From NCBI RefSeq assembly GCF_000455225.1, contig NZ_HF954537.1:682162-732693 (forward strand): a stretch of 50,532 bases of DNA. The letters are read 5' to 3'. This DNA is from Megasphaera massiliensis. Lineage in GTDB: Bacteria > Bacillota > Negativicutes > Veillonellales > Megasphaeraceae. The notes beneath the pieces are model-generated. The model saw only the letters and a list, made by a program, of their open reading frames with translations, did not search any database and had not been told where the DNA came from. Positions within the stretch are counted from its first letter, which is position 1, and every line of letters begins with the position of its first letter. Shown piece after piece: positions 43,795 through 50,532 of this stretch. A program made the position numbers and the translations under genes.

Positions 43795-44550
43795 ATGCTG
43801 GGATTAGAACGCAGACAAAAAATCATGGAAAAGATTCGAATTGACCGCAAAGTTTACGTCTCAGAACTTGCTAAGTTATTCAAAGTAACCGAAGAAACAA
43901 TCCGCCGCGACCTGGAAAAACTGGAAAGACAGGAGTTGCTCAGCCGCAGTTACGGCGGTGCCGTGATAACGGAAAGCACGAGTGATGAACTTTCTTATAC
44001 GCGTCGCAGCTCCATAAACAATGAAAGCAAACTGCTCATCGCCGACAAAGCCGCAAGCCTGATCCAAGACGGCGACACGATCATGATGGATTCCAGCACG
44101 ACCTGCCAAGCACTCTTGCAGCGCCTTCAGAATCAGCGTAATATCACGGTCGTTACCAATTCCATCCGTCTCATGAACGATTTCATCGGCTGCGGCTTCA
44201 AAATGATCTGCACAGGCGGCACGATGCGCGACAGCTCCTGTGCCCTGACAGATTCCATAGCCTGTGAAACACTTACCCGATACTACGTCGATTTTGCCTT
44301 TATCAGCTGTAAGAGCATCGACTTGAACAAGGGCATTATGGAATCCAACGAAAGCGAAAGCCGCGTCAAGAGCATCATGATGCAGCAGGCCCGCAATACC
44401 ATTCTTCTGGTCGACCATTCGAAATTTGACAAAACGGCGTTTGTTAAATGTGATGATTTCGAACGCATCGACACCCTCGTCACCGATGTTCCGCCTTCTA
44501 AGGAATGGCAGGAATTTCTGGCAGATAAACAGATTAACTTAATCTTCTGA
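43795..44550 (+). CDS. DeoR/GlpR-family regulator, probably of the rhamnose operon
   Basis: A 251-residue DeoR-family protein. The N-terminal winged helix is LGLERRQKIMEKIRIDRKVY, VSELAKLFKVTEETIRRDLEK, and the C-terminal sugar-phosphate sensor of the DeoR_C/SIS-like type includes DGDTIMMDSSTTCQALL, TVVTNSIRLMN, CTGGTMRDSSCALT and ILLVDHSKFDK. DeoR-type regulators (RhaR) control rhamnose genes in several Firmicutes and sense a phosphorylated sugar intermediate. It faces rhaM convergently and has its own promoter. The target is inferred from position and from a shared leader motif. AAGGAG precedes the ATG. Confidence 0.85.
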   Translation: MLGLERRQKIMEKIRIDRKVYVSELAKLFKVTEETIRRDLEKLERQELLSRSYGGAVITESTSDELSYTRRSSINNESKLLIADKAASLIQDGDTIMMDSSTTCQALLQRLQNQRNITVVTNSIRLMNDFIGCGFKMICTGGTMRDSSCALTDSIACETLTRYYVDFAFISCKSIDLNKGIMESNESESRVKSIMMQQARNTILLVDHSKFDKTAFVKCDDFERIDTLVTDVPPSKEWQEFLADKQINLIF

Positions 44551-44564
44551 CAAAGGCTGATTTA

Positions 44565-44613
44565 CAAAAAACGACCTCCTAAATTAGACGTTCGGATCTA
44601 ATCTTAGGAGGTC
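44565..44613 (-). terminator. Composite-hairpin terminator of the rhamnose operon (repeat copy 3)
   Basis: The outer stem GACCTCCTAA/TTAGGAGGTC is a perfect 10 bp. The inner stem ATTAGA/TCTAAT has 6 bp around an 8-nt loop, with one bulged C. T6 follows on the minus strand, so it ends rhaM and, weakly, the convergent DeoR gene. Confidence 0.88.
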
Positions 44614-44659
44614 ATTTCATGTCCATAAGAAATTCGTTTTTTATTTTTAGGAAACGATT

Positions 44660-44977
44660 TCAAGGCAGGAAGAATACCTGCTGCATCTTCGGCTGTGCTC
44701 CCGTCGTTGGATCCATTTCCATAACCATGACATCCTTCATGTACTCATTCCACTTGTCAACGACAGCGCTCTTGGCCTGATAGGATTCGGCATAAGCCAC
44801 CCCTTTTTCGCATTCAAAATAGCCGAACAGTTCATTTCCGACATTCCATATCGTATAGTTTGAAATACCGGCATCCTTCAGTACCTGCTTCATTTCCGGC
44901 CAAATATGGGCATGACGATATTTATATTCATCGAGTTTTCCCTCTTTGACCGTCGCTTTCCATGCAAAACGTTCCAT
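44660..44977 (-). CDS. rhaM: L-rhamnose mutarotase
   Basis: A 105-residue protein that interconverts alpha- and beta-L-rhamnopyranose to speed entry into catabolism. Y18 and H22 (EYKYRHAHIWPEM) match the catalytic positions of E. coli RhaM, and the end QVFFLP resembles its QEVFYLP. The ATG at 44977 follows GGGAGG; an in-frame ATG five codons earlier contains that site. It is the last gene of the rha operon, 152 nt after the transporter, with a terminator behind it. Confidence 0.93.
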   Translation of the reverse strand: MERFAWKATVKEGKLDEYKYRHAHIWPEMKQVLKDAGISNYTIWNVGNELFGYFECEKGVAYAESYQAKSAVVDKWNEYMKDVMVMEMDPTTGAQPKMQQVFFLP

Positions 44978-45129
44978 CAAAAAACCTCCCATACATGTTC
45001 ATCAAAATGATCAAAAAGAAGAACCTCCGTCTCCCCCTTCTCCAATTGCCCGACAAAAGGAATCGTTTGGGAGCGGCGAAGGCTCTTTTTCATCTTATAC
45101 GTTAAACCTCAATCGTATGCAGACGGCTG

Positions 45130-46482
45130 TCATTTTCCTACCGGATGAATGGCATTGACATTATGTTCGACCGGTTTGACAAACCAGCCATTTTCATCGA
45201 TTTCGTGGTCATAGCGCTGTTTCGTGATTTCATCAAGGGTCAGGCCGCGGGCATCAGAACCAAAGAAGGTACCGGCAACCCAGCTGATAAATACGAATCC
45301 GATCATGATCATCGCGGCGACCTGGAAACCGACCGTTTCCATCAGGATAGGAACGAGGAAGCCCCAAACAGCGGCGGAGAAACGCGTGACAAAGAAGGTG
45401 AATCCCTGTGCCGTTGCGCGGTAGCGGACCGGGAAGAGTTCGGAGCTCCAAAGTTGATAGAACTGCTGCTGCATCGAGAATCCCCAGACAATGGTGAAGA
45501 AGAAGAGCATCCACATCTGCATCATGTTCGCCGGCAGGGCCCAAACGAACCAACTGATGACACCGAGACCGGAAAAAATGCCAAATACCTTGCGGCGATT
45601 AAATTTATCGCCTGTATACATAAAGATGAAGGTCGTCAAGATACAAACGGCAAAGTTCAAGGCCGTCAGGAACAAAGACATGGCGTTCGAGAGCTTACCG
45701 AGGTGTTCGTACACATAGGGCATGAAGAATCCGTTCGTACTGGCAGCCAGATTCCAGAGCGTATAAACGGCACAGAGCATGACCACCGTCTTGAGGCAGG
45801 TACCGTGAAGGATATCGCCATAATGGACCTTACGAACTTTAATGCCTTTTGCCGCAAGTTCCTGTTCCCGTTTATGGGCTTCTGTCCATTCCGTCGATTC
45901 CGGCATCTTCAAACGCTGATACCAAATCCAGCCGGCAACGACGATCAAATGGGCAAAGATGATACGGTTACCGAGAAGGCCGAACATCGAATTGAGCGGA
46001 ATGGATGCGAGAAATACGACAACAGGCCCGAGCATCCAGGCAACTTGGGCTGAACCGCAGTGTTTGGCACGATTTTTCGACGGCGCTTCTTCCGCAATAA
46101 AGGTCCAGGAAGCGACGACATCGGCGCCGACCATTAACCCGACAATGACGTAACCGAGCAGGAACAGGGGATAGTTCGTTGCCAGGCAAATCATCGCCAC
46201 GCCGATCATATAAAATAGAAGTGCGTAGTTATAAACGAATTTACGGCCATACTTATCACAAATCTTACCCCCGATCAGCGCCCCGATGGCAGCCCCTCCC
46301 GTATTCGATGACAGCGCGGCCAAAAGACCCATCTGCACACTGCTCATGCCGAGATAGCCTTGCCACATCGACAGTCCGGAAGCCCCTGCTACGATGGAAC
46401 CGGCATCGATGTAACTGATGAGCCCGGCAATTAAGGTCTTTTTCCAAGCAGACATCTCGTAATCGACTTTTACACCTAACAT
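45130..46482 (-). CDS. MFS transporter, probable L-rhamnose permease
   Basis: A 450-residue major facilitator of the sugar-porter type with 12 predicted helices. The loop 2-3 signature reads GGKICDKYGRKFVY, its second-half counterpart is MYTGDKFNRRKVFG, and PESTEW follows helix 6. GGGAGG precedes the ATG. Lying between rhaD and rhaM in the same operon, it most likely imports L-rhamnose by proton symport. It is not homologous in appearance to E. coli RhaT, so the function is inferred from context only. Confidence 0.85.
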   Translation of the reverse strand: MLGVKVDYEMSAWKKTLIAGLISYIDAGSIVAGASGLSMWQGYLGMSSVQMGLLAALSSNTGGAAIGALIGGKICDKYGRKFVYNYALLFYMIGVAMICLATNYPLFLLGYVIVGLMVGADVVASWTFIAEEAPSKNRAKHCGSAQVAWMLGPVVVFLASIPLNSMFGLLGNRIIFAHLIVVAGWIWYQRLKMPESTEWTEAHKREQELAAKGIKVRKVHYGDILHGTCLKTVVMLCAVYTLWNLAASTNGFFMPYVYEHLGKLSNAMSLFLTALNFAVCILTTFIFMYTGDKFNRRKVFGIFSGLGVISWFVWALPANMMQMWMLFFFTIVWGFSMQQQFYQLWSSELFPVRYRATAQGFTFFVTRFSAAVWGFLVPILMETVGFQVAAMIMIGFVFISWVAGTFFGSDARGLTLDEITKQRYDHEIDENGWFVKPVEHNVNAIHPVGK

Positions 46483-46509
46483 AGCCTTTTCCTCCCTTTA
46501 TAAAAATGA

Positions 46510-47328
46510 TTAATCCAATAACTTCGTATTCAAATCAATATGGAAATCCTTAGCAAGCTGTATAAAGCCCTCCCGAGGAATCGTCTGTTTTTTACCGCCC
46601 ATCGATAAGACTTTGACACAAATTTCCGAGGCTTTTTCAACCGTATCCATGAGTCCGAAGGCTTCATCAAAGGTATCGCCGCAAACGAACAGGCCATGAT
46701 GGGCCCAGACGACGACGCGGTATTTCTCCATCAGTTTAACCGAGGCGTCGGCAATTTCCTTGCCGCCCGGTACCATCCAGGGCACGACACCGATGCCTTC
46801 CGGGAAGATGACGGGATCTTCCGTGGCCATTTCCCAAAGCTCACGCGTGAATTCCTTATCCTTCAGGGGCAGGACAAAAGTCAGGGCAATGAGATTCGTC
46901 GGGTGTGCGTGATAAATGATGCGGTTCGTCCCGTTGGTCATCTTTTTCTTCAGTTCATGGGCTGCCAGGTGCGTCGGCAGTTCACTCGTCGGACGACCGC
47001 CGTTGACAAGGCCCCAAACAATGCCATAATTCTCGCCTTTTTCGTCGATCTTTATGAGGGCCGTGTTTTCTTCCGGTGCCAATGAGACGTTGCGCATATA
47101 TTTGCCGCTTCCCGTAACCAGGAAATATTCGCCGGCAAGGCCCGGGACAGTATTGCCGATGGGCTTCCATTCCGTCACTTCATGCAGCGATTCCTTGACG
47201 GCGTCGACTTCTTCTGTTTTGACACGATACGTCAAATTGCCGCCGTTTCGTTCATGCCAGCCTTTCTGAAATGCATCTGCCGTCAGGCGCTTAAAACCTT
47301 CCATAAATGTTGAATCTTTGATATCCAT
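46510..47328 (-). CDS. rhaD: Rhamnulose-1-phosphate aldolase
   Basis: A 272-residue class II (zinc) aldolase that splits L-rhamnulose-1-phosphate into DHAP and L-lactaldehyde. Zinc-site histidines lie in IIYHAHPTNLIALT and VWAHHGLFVCG, and the catalytic Glu is expected in the HERNGGNLTYRV/TSELPTHLAAHE region typical of RhaD. AAGGAG precedes the ATG. It lies between rhaA and the transporter. Its product lactaldehyde is the substrate of the nearby FucO. Confidence 0.95.
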   Translation of the reverse strand: MDIKDSTFMEGFKRLTADAFQKGWHERNGGNLTYRVKTEEVDAVKESLHEVTEWKPIGNTVPGLAGEYFLVTGSGKYMRNVSLAPEENTALIKIDEKGENYGIVWGLVNGGRPTSELPTHLAAHELKKKMTNGTNRIIYHAHPTNLIALTFVLPLKDKEFTRELWEMATEDPVIFPEGIGVVPWMVPGGKEIADASVKLMEKYRVVVWAHHGLFVCGDTFDEAFGLMDTVEKASEICVKVLSMGGKKQTIPREGFIQLAKDFHIDLNTKLLD

Positions 47329-47364
47329 GATTGACTCCTTCTTTATTTCAAATTATAGTTTCTC

Positions 47365-48600
47365 TTATCGCTTGGACAGAACGTCCTTTTCGTAATCCGT
47401 AATGACGGAGTACCACTGACCGTCAACGGGGACCTCGTTGCGTTTGCAGAACTCAGCCCAGACATCGCCGAAGGGCAGCGTCTTCATTTCTTCCAGTCCC
47501 TGCAGGACCCGCGTGAAATCGGCTGCATCTTGTGCTTCCTTGAGTTCTTTGTTCGGTGTCAAGAGGCCGTAGAGCAAAGCTTTCTGCATGTTGCGCATGC
47601 CGATAACCCAGGCTGCAACACGGTTGATGCTGGCGTCGAAGAAGTCAAGGCCGATGAACACCTTGTCGAGGGCATTACAGCGGACGAGCTCCGTTGCCAG
47701 TTCCTTGAGCTCATCATCGAACTTGATAACATGATCGCTGTCCCAGCGGACCGGGCGGCTCACATGAAGGGCTAAACTGTCGTTAAAGAGCAGCATCGAA
47801 GAAATCTTATCCGAAACGACTTCCGTCGGATGGTAATGACCCGTATCCAGGAGACACATGATGCCATTCTTGGCGGCGTAATTCATATAAAATTCATGAG
47901 AGCCTACGGTGTACGACTCAACGCCGATACCGAAAACCTTTCCTTCCACCGCGTCGGCGATGTTCTTACGGTCATATTTCACGGAAAGGATTTCATCCAA
48001 AGATTCCTTGAGGCGCTGACGAGGTCCCAAACGGTCAGCAGGCACATCCTTTGTCCCATCGGGAATCCAGATGTCGTCCAGAGCCGTGATGCCAAGTTCT
48101 TCACCAAAGTAGTTGGCAATCTTCCGGCAGGCTTTGCCATGAGCAATCCAGAAATCACGAATATCCTTATCCGGGCTGGAAAGGGTCATGTTGTTTTTAA
48201 CATTCCGGTGACTGAAGAAAGTCGGGTTGAAATCAAGGCCGATGCCTTCTTCTTTCGCAAAATCAACCCATGCCTTGAAATGTTTCGGCTCGATCTGATC
48301 ACGATCAATATTTTCACCGGTGATCCGGTACGAAGCATGAAGGTTCAGTTTGTGCTTAGCCGGAATCAGAGAATAAGCCTTTTTGATATCCTGCATGAGT
48401 TCTTCCGGATTGCGTGCACGGCCCGGATAATTGCCCGTCGCCGCAATGCCTCCAGTCAGTGAGTCCGAATCGAATCCTAAGACATCGTCGCCCTGCCAGC
48501 AATGCATGGAAATACGTACATCTTGCAGTTTCTGTAAGGCCTTTTCTACATCCACACCCATCGATGCGTAACTTTCTTTTGCTTCTTCAAATCTCGACAT
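47365..48600 (-). CDS. rhaA: L-rhamnose isomerase
   Basis: A 411-residue metal-dependent TIM-barrel isomerase converting L-rhamnose to L-rhamnulose. [10 protein letters not shown] near the N-terminus, [34 protein letters not shown] with metal ligands, and [13 protein letters not shown] are all characteristic of RhaA. AGGAGG lies upstream of the ATG. It follows rhaB with a 106-nt gap containing two hairpins. Confidence 0.96.
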   Translation of the reverse strand: MSRFEEAKESYASMGVDVEKALQKLQDVRISMHCWQGDDVLGFDSDSLTGGIAATGNYPGRARNPEELMQDIKKAYSLIPAKHKLNLHASYRITGENIDRDQIEPKHFKAWVDFAKEEGIGLDFNPTFFSHRNVKNNMTLSSPDKDIRDFWIAHGKACRKIANYFGEELGITALDDIWIPDGTKDVPADRLGPRQRLKESLDEILSVKYDRKNIADAVEGKVFGIGVESYTVGSHEFYMNYAAKNGIMCLLDTGHYHPTEVVSDKISSMLLFNDSLALHVSRPVRWDSDHVIKFDDELKELATELVRCNALDKVFIGLDFFDASINRVAAWVIGMRNMQKALLYGLLTPNKELKEAQDAADFTRVLQGLEEMKTLPFGDVWAEFCKRNEVPVDGQWYSVITDYEKDVLSKR

Positions 48601-48632
48601 AATGAAAACCTCCTATAAATCCTGTAACCTTG

Positions 48633-48705
48633 AGGTGACGTACATCACCTGATATATAATATTTATAACTTCCAACATCTTAATCGCTCCGGTTATGGAA
48701 CCGGA
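48633..48705 (-). promoter_or_regulatory. Two hairpins in the rhaB-rhaA gap
   Basis: TCCGGTT/AACCGGA with an ATGG-type tetraloop (48688-48705) follows the rhaB stop by one base, and AGGTGA/TCACCT (48633-48650) lies 33 nt before rhaA. Neither has a T run. They could stabilise or process the operon mRNA. Confidence 0.5.
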
Positions 48706-48706
48706 A

Positions 48707-50125
48707 TTACTCGAATTGATTTTCGATGCGCTTCACATCGAAGGACTTGGCTACGACCTGCCGTGCTTCCTTTAAATCTTCAAAGACCTTAGCACCCAGC
48801 ATCTGCGCCATGATATTGCCGATAGCCGTCGCTTCTACCGGCCCGACATACACCGTTTTGCCTGTCGCCTCGGCAAGCAGCCTGTCCAGGAATTTATCTT
48901 GACAACCGCCGCCGACAACATGAATCGTATCGTACGTACGGCCCGTGACTTCCTCGATTTCGGCAACGGTCTTGGCATAGCAGTTTGCCAAACTCCGATA
49001 GACACAATACAGGAGTTCACATTCCGTTTCCGGTTTTTCCTGATTCGTTCTTTCACAATAATCCTGCAAGGCTTTGATCATACTGTCCGGGGCCAGGAAA
49101 GCGCTGTCGTTGACATCAACTGTCGATGTAAAATAGCGGCCGATATGGGCGAGTTCATAAAGTTCGTCAAAGGTGTACGGATGCTTAAACTCGCGGCGCA
49201 GATTCTGCATCATCCACATTCCCATGATATTCTTGAGATAGCGATAGCGATAATGGTATCCGCCTTCATTCGTAAAATTATGCTTTCGACTCATTTCGGT
49301 ACAATCCGGAATCAGGCGTTCAATTCCCATGAGCGACCAGGTTCCCGAACTCAGATAAATGCTGTCATCGGAATTCGTCGGGACTGCCATGACTGCCGAA
49401 CCCGTATCGTGTGTGGCCGGAAGGACAACATGGGTCTTGAATCCGACGCACGCTTCCATTTCTTTTGAAAGGGGGCCGACCAGCGTCTTCGGCATATGGA
49501 TGTCACCAAAAATTTTTGTCGGCAGGCCCAGCATTTTAAGGAGTTCAAAATCCCAATCCTGTGTTTTTGCATTAATCAGTTGTGATGTTGTTGAATTAGT
49601 GTATTCATTCATGGCAATCCCGGTCAGTCGATAATTAAGATATTCCGGGATCATCAGAAAACGTTCTGCCTTGTCCAGTATTTCCGGTGTTTCTTTTTTG
49701 ATGGCCATTAAATGATAGATGGTGTTAATCATCATTTTCTGAATGCCATTGCGACTGTAAAGTTCCGCTTCGGAAATCGTCTTATAAACTTCCTCATCCA
49801 TGCCCTTTGTACGTCCGTCGCGATAAGCAACCGTATCGCCGATGACCTGGCCGGCCTTATCGAGGAGGACAAAATCAACGCCCCAGGTATCGATGCCGAC
49901 GCTCTCGGGAATGCGGTCAAGGTCCTTACACTTCTTAAGCCCTTCGACGACCTCCTGAAAGAGATGCTCAAGATCCCAGCAAAGATGACCGTTCTGTTTT
50001 ACAAGCTTATTCTCGAAGCGGTAAATTTCCTCTATGCGAATCTTTCCTTTATCAACCCAGCCAAGGATATGACGACCGCTCGAAGCGCCGATATCTACCG
50101 CCAAATAATACTTTATATCTGACAT
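48707..50125 (-). CDS. rhaB: Rhamnulokinase
   Basis: A 472-residue FGGY-family kinase that phosphorylates L-rhamnulose. The N-terminal phosphate-1 loop is LAVDIGASSGRHILGWV. SVGIDTWGVDFVLLD, LPATHDTGSAVMAVP and the C-terminal VVGGGCQDKFLDRLLAEATG are conserved in RhaB. It is the first gene of the operon, so the kinase leads rather than the isomerase. AAAGGAAATGGGAG lies before the ATG. The promoter is about 90 nt upstream. Confidence 0.95.
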   Translation of the reverse strand: MSDIKYYLAVDIGASSGRHILGWVDKGKIRIEEIYRFENKLVKQNGHLCWDLEHLFQEVVEGLKKCKDLDRIPESVGIDTWGVDFVLLDKAGQVIGDTVAYRDGRTKGMDEEVYKTISEAELYSRNGIQKMMINTIYHLMAIKKETPEILDKAERFLMIPEYLNYRLTGIAMNEYTNSTTSQLINAKTQDWDFELLKMLGLPTKIFGDIHMPKTLVGPLSKEMEACVGFKTHVVLPATHDTGSAVMAVPTNSDDSIYLSSGTWSLMGIERLIPDCTEMSRKHNFTNEGGYHYRYRYLKNIMGMWMMQNLRREFKHPYTFDELYELAHIGRYFTSTVDVNDSAFLAPDSMIKALQDYCERTNQEKPETECELLYCVYRSLANCYAKTVAEIEEVTGRTYDTIHVVGGGCQDKFLDRLLAEATGKTVYVGPVEATAIGNIMAQMLGAKVFEDLKEARQVVAKSFDVKRIENQFE

Positions 50126-50213
50126 ACTCCCATTTCCTTTCCCATCAATAAACCACTTACATTTTTCTTGTTTTCCTGTTTTCTTCTTTGTTTACTTGGT
50201 TTTTACAATAACT

Positions 50214-50242
50214 ATACTACATTTAAACTATGTAAAAGTCAA
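50214..50242 (-). promoter_or_regulatory. Promoter of the rhamnose operon
   Basis: On the minus strand TTGACT and TAGTAT are 17 bp apart, 89 nt before rhaB. Between the promoter and rhaB lies ACAGGAAAACAAGAAAAA, close to a motif in the DeoR leader. Confidence 0.75.
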
Positions 50243-50510
50243 CATTATTTCTTTTTTCATATGTTTTTACTTTTGTTATGCATTAAAAGCAAGATATAAA
50301 GCTCTTTTTATCAATATTCTTTACATATTAATAGCGGATTTCTTAAAAAATATAATCTGGTTTTCACAAGAAAGATGGCTTTGATCGAATCTCACCCCAA
50401 CATCAGTCGCCGTCTTCAGTCCCCAAAACGATGGAGAAAATGGCTTTATATGGCCATTAAGACATCACCCTCTCGTATCCCCTGCCCATTCGCCCGGCCC
50501 GATACAACGC
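50243..50510. other. AT-rich intergenic stretch upstream of the rhamnose operon
   Basis: No gene is supported. A plus-strand frame is open from an ATG at 50375 to the window end (over 50 codons), but it has only a weak ribosome site, no family resemblance, and runs into a terminator-like sequence, so I do not call it. Confidence 0.5.
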
Positions 50511-50532
50511 AAAAAAACCTCCGAAAGTTAGA
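50511..50532 (-). terminator. Half of a fourth composite hairpin, cut by the window edge
   Basis: AAAAAAA-CCTCC followed by an AAGTTAGA-like inner arm matches the left half of the copy at 44565, which also begins with an A run and CCTCC. It would be the terminator of a minus-strand gene beyond the window. Confidence 0.45.

Noticed and set aside
50375-50532. Plus-strand frame open to the right edge of the window
   Set aside because: Weak ribosome site, no recognisable product, and it reads through what looks like half of a terminator hairpin.

Overview
The window looks like a chromosomal segment of an anaerobic Negativicutes (Veillonellales), most likely Megasphaera or a close relative. This is inferred from gene content and order, not from a marker gene. 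The clues are an EtfB-EtfA pair, DUF4911 and DUF4127 proteins, a GlgX-like/MalQ fusion in a glg operon, GC-rich codons in the core, and Gram-positive-like Shine-Dalgarno sites. No rRNA, tRNA, CRISPR array or intact insertion sequence was seen. Most genes lie on the minus strand.

Layout from left to right. (1) 1-5323: lepA (3' end outside the window), mnmA with its cysteine desulfurase, and topB. (2) 5420-7081: a solitary OLD-family ATPase/TOPRIM nuclease. (3) 7188-18950: a complete glycogen operon read leftward, glgC-glgD-glgP-glgB-glgA and a 1129-residue GH13-GH77 fusion, closed by a strong terminator. (4) 19358-24362: a DUF4127 secreted protein, mltG, trmR, trhP and DUF4911, matching the order of the yrrL-yrrM-yrrO region of Bacillus. 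It is followed by a TRIC-type channel gene, tadA, galU and glf. Together with mnmA, this stretch holds three independent routes for modifying tRNA position 34. (5) 27695-30536: P1 peptidase, dCTP deaminase and a TPR protein with a C-terminal cold-shock-like domain. (6) 30730-34717: etfBA divergent from an OPT-family transporter, with a consensus-like promoter facing each way.

(7) 34720-39976 is accessory in character. It holds a possible small RNA, a small zinc-ribbon membrane protein, a 3' gene remnant, a YbjN-like protein, an XRE regulator fused to a superoxide-reductase-like domain, and a MATE exporter divergent from a LysR regulator. (8) 39977-50125 is a sugar module. rhaB-rhaA-rhaD-MFS-rhaM convert imported L-rhamnose to DHAP and L-lactaldehyde. 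A DeoR-type regulator lies convergent with them. Next to it, fucO (lactaldehyde reductase) has a sigma-54 type promoter and sits downstream of an AcoR-like sigma-54 activator gene. The whole path from rhamnose to 1,2-propanediol is therefore present, but its last step appears to be under separate sigma-54 control.

A composite hairpin with a conserved outer stem (GRCCTCC/GGAGGTC) and a variable inner stem occurs three times as a likely terminator, with half of a fourth copy at the right edge. No wholly new multi-gene system was found. The most worthwhile leads are the sigma-54/fucO control region, the XRE-superoxide-reductase-like sensor, the candidate small RNA and the hairpin family.
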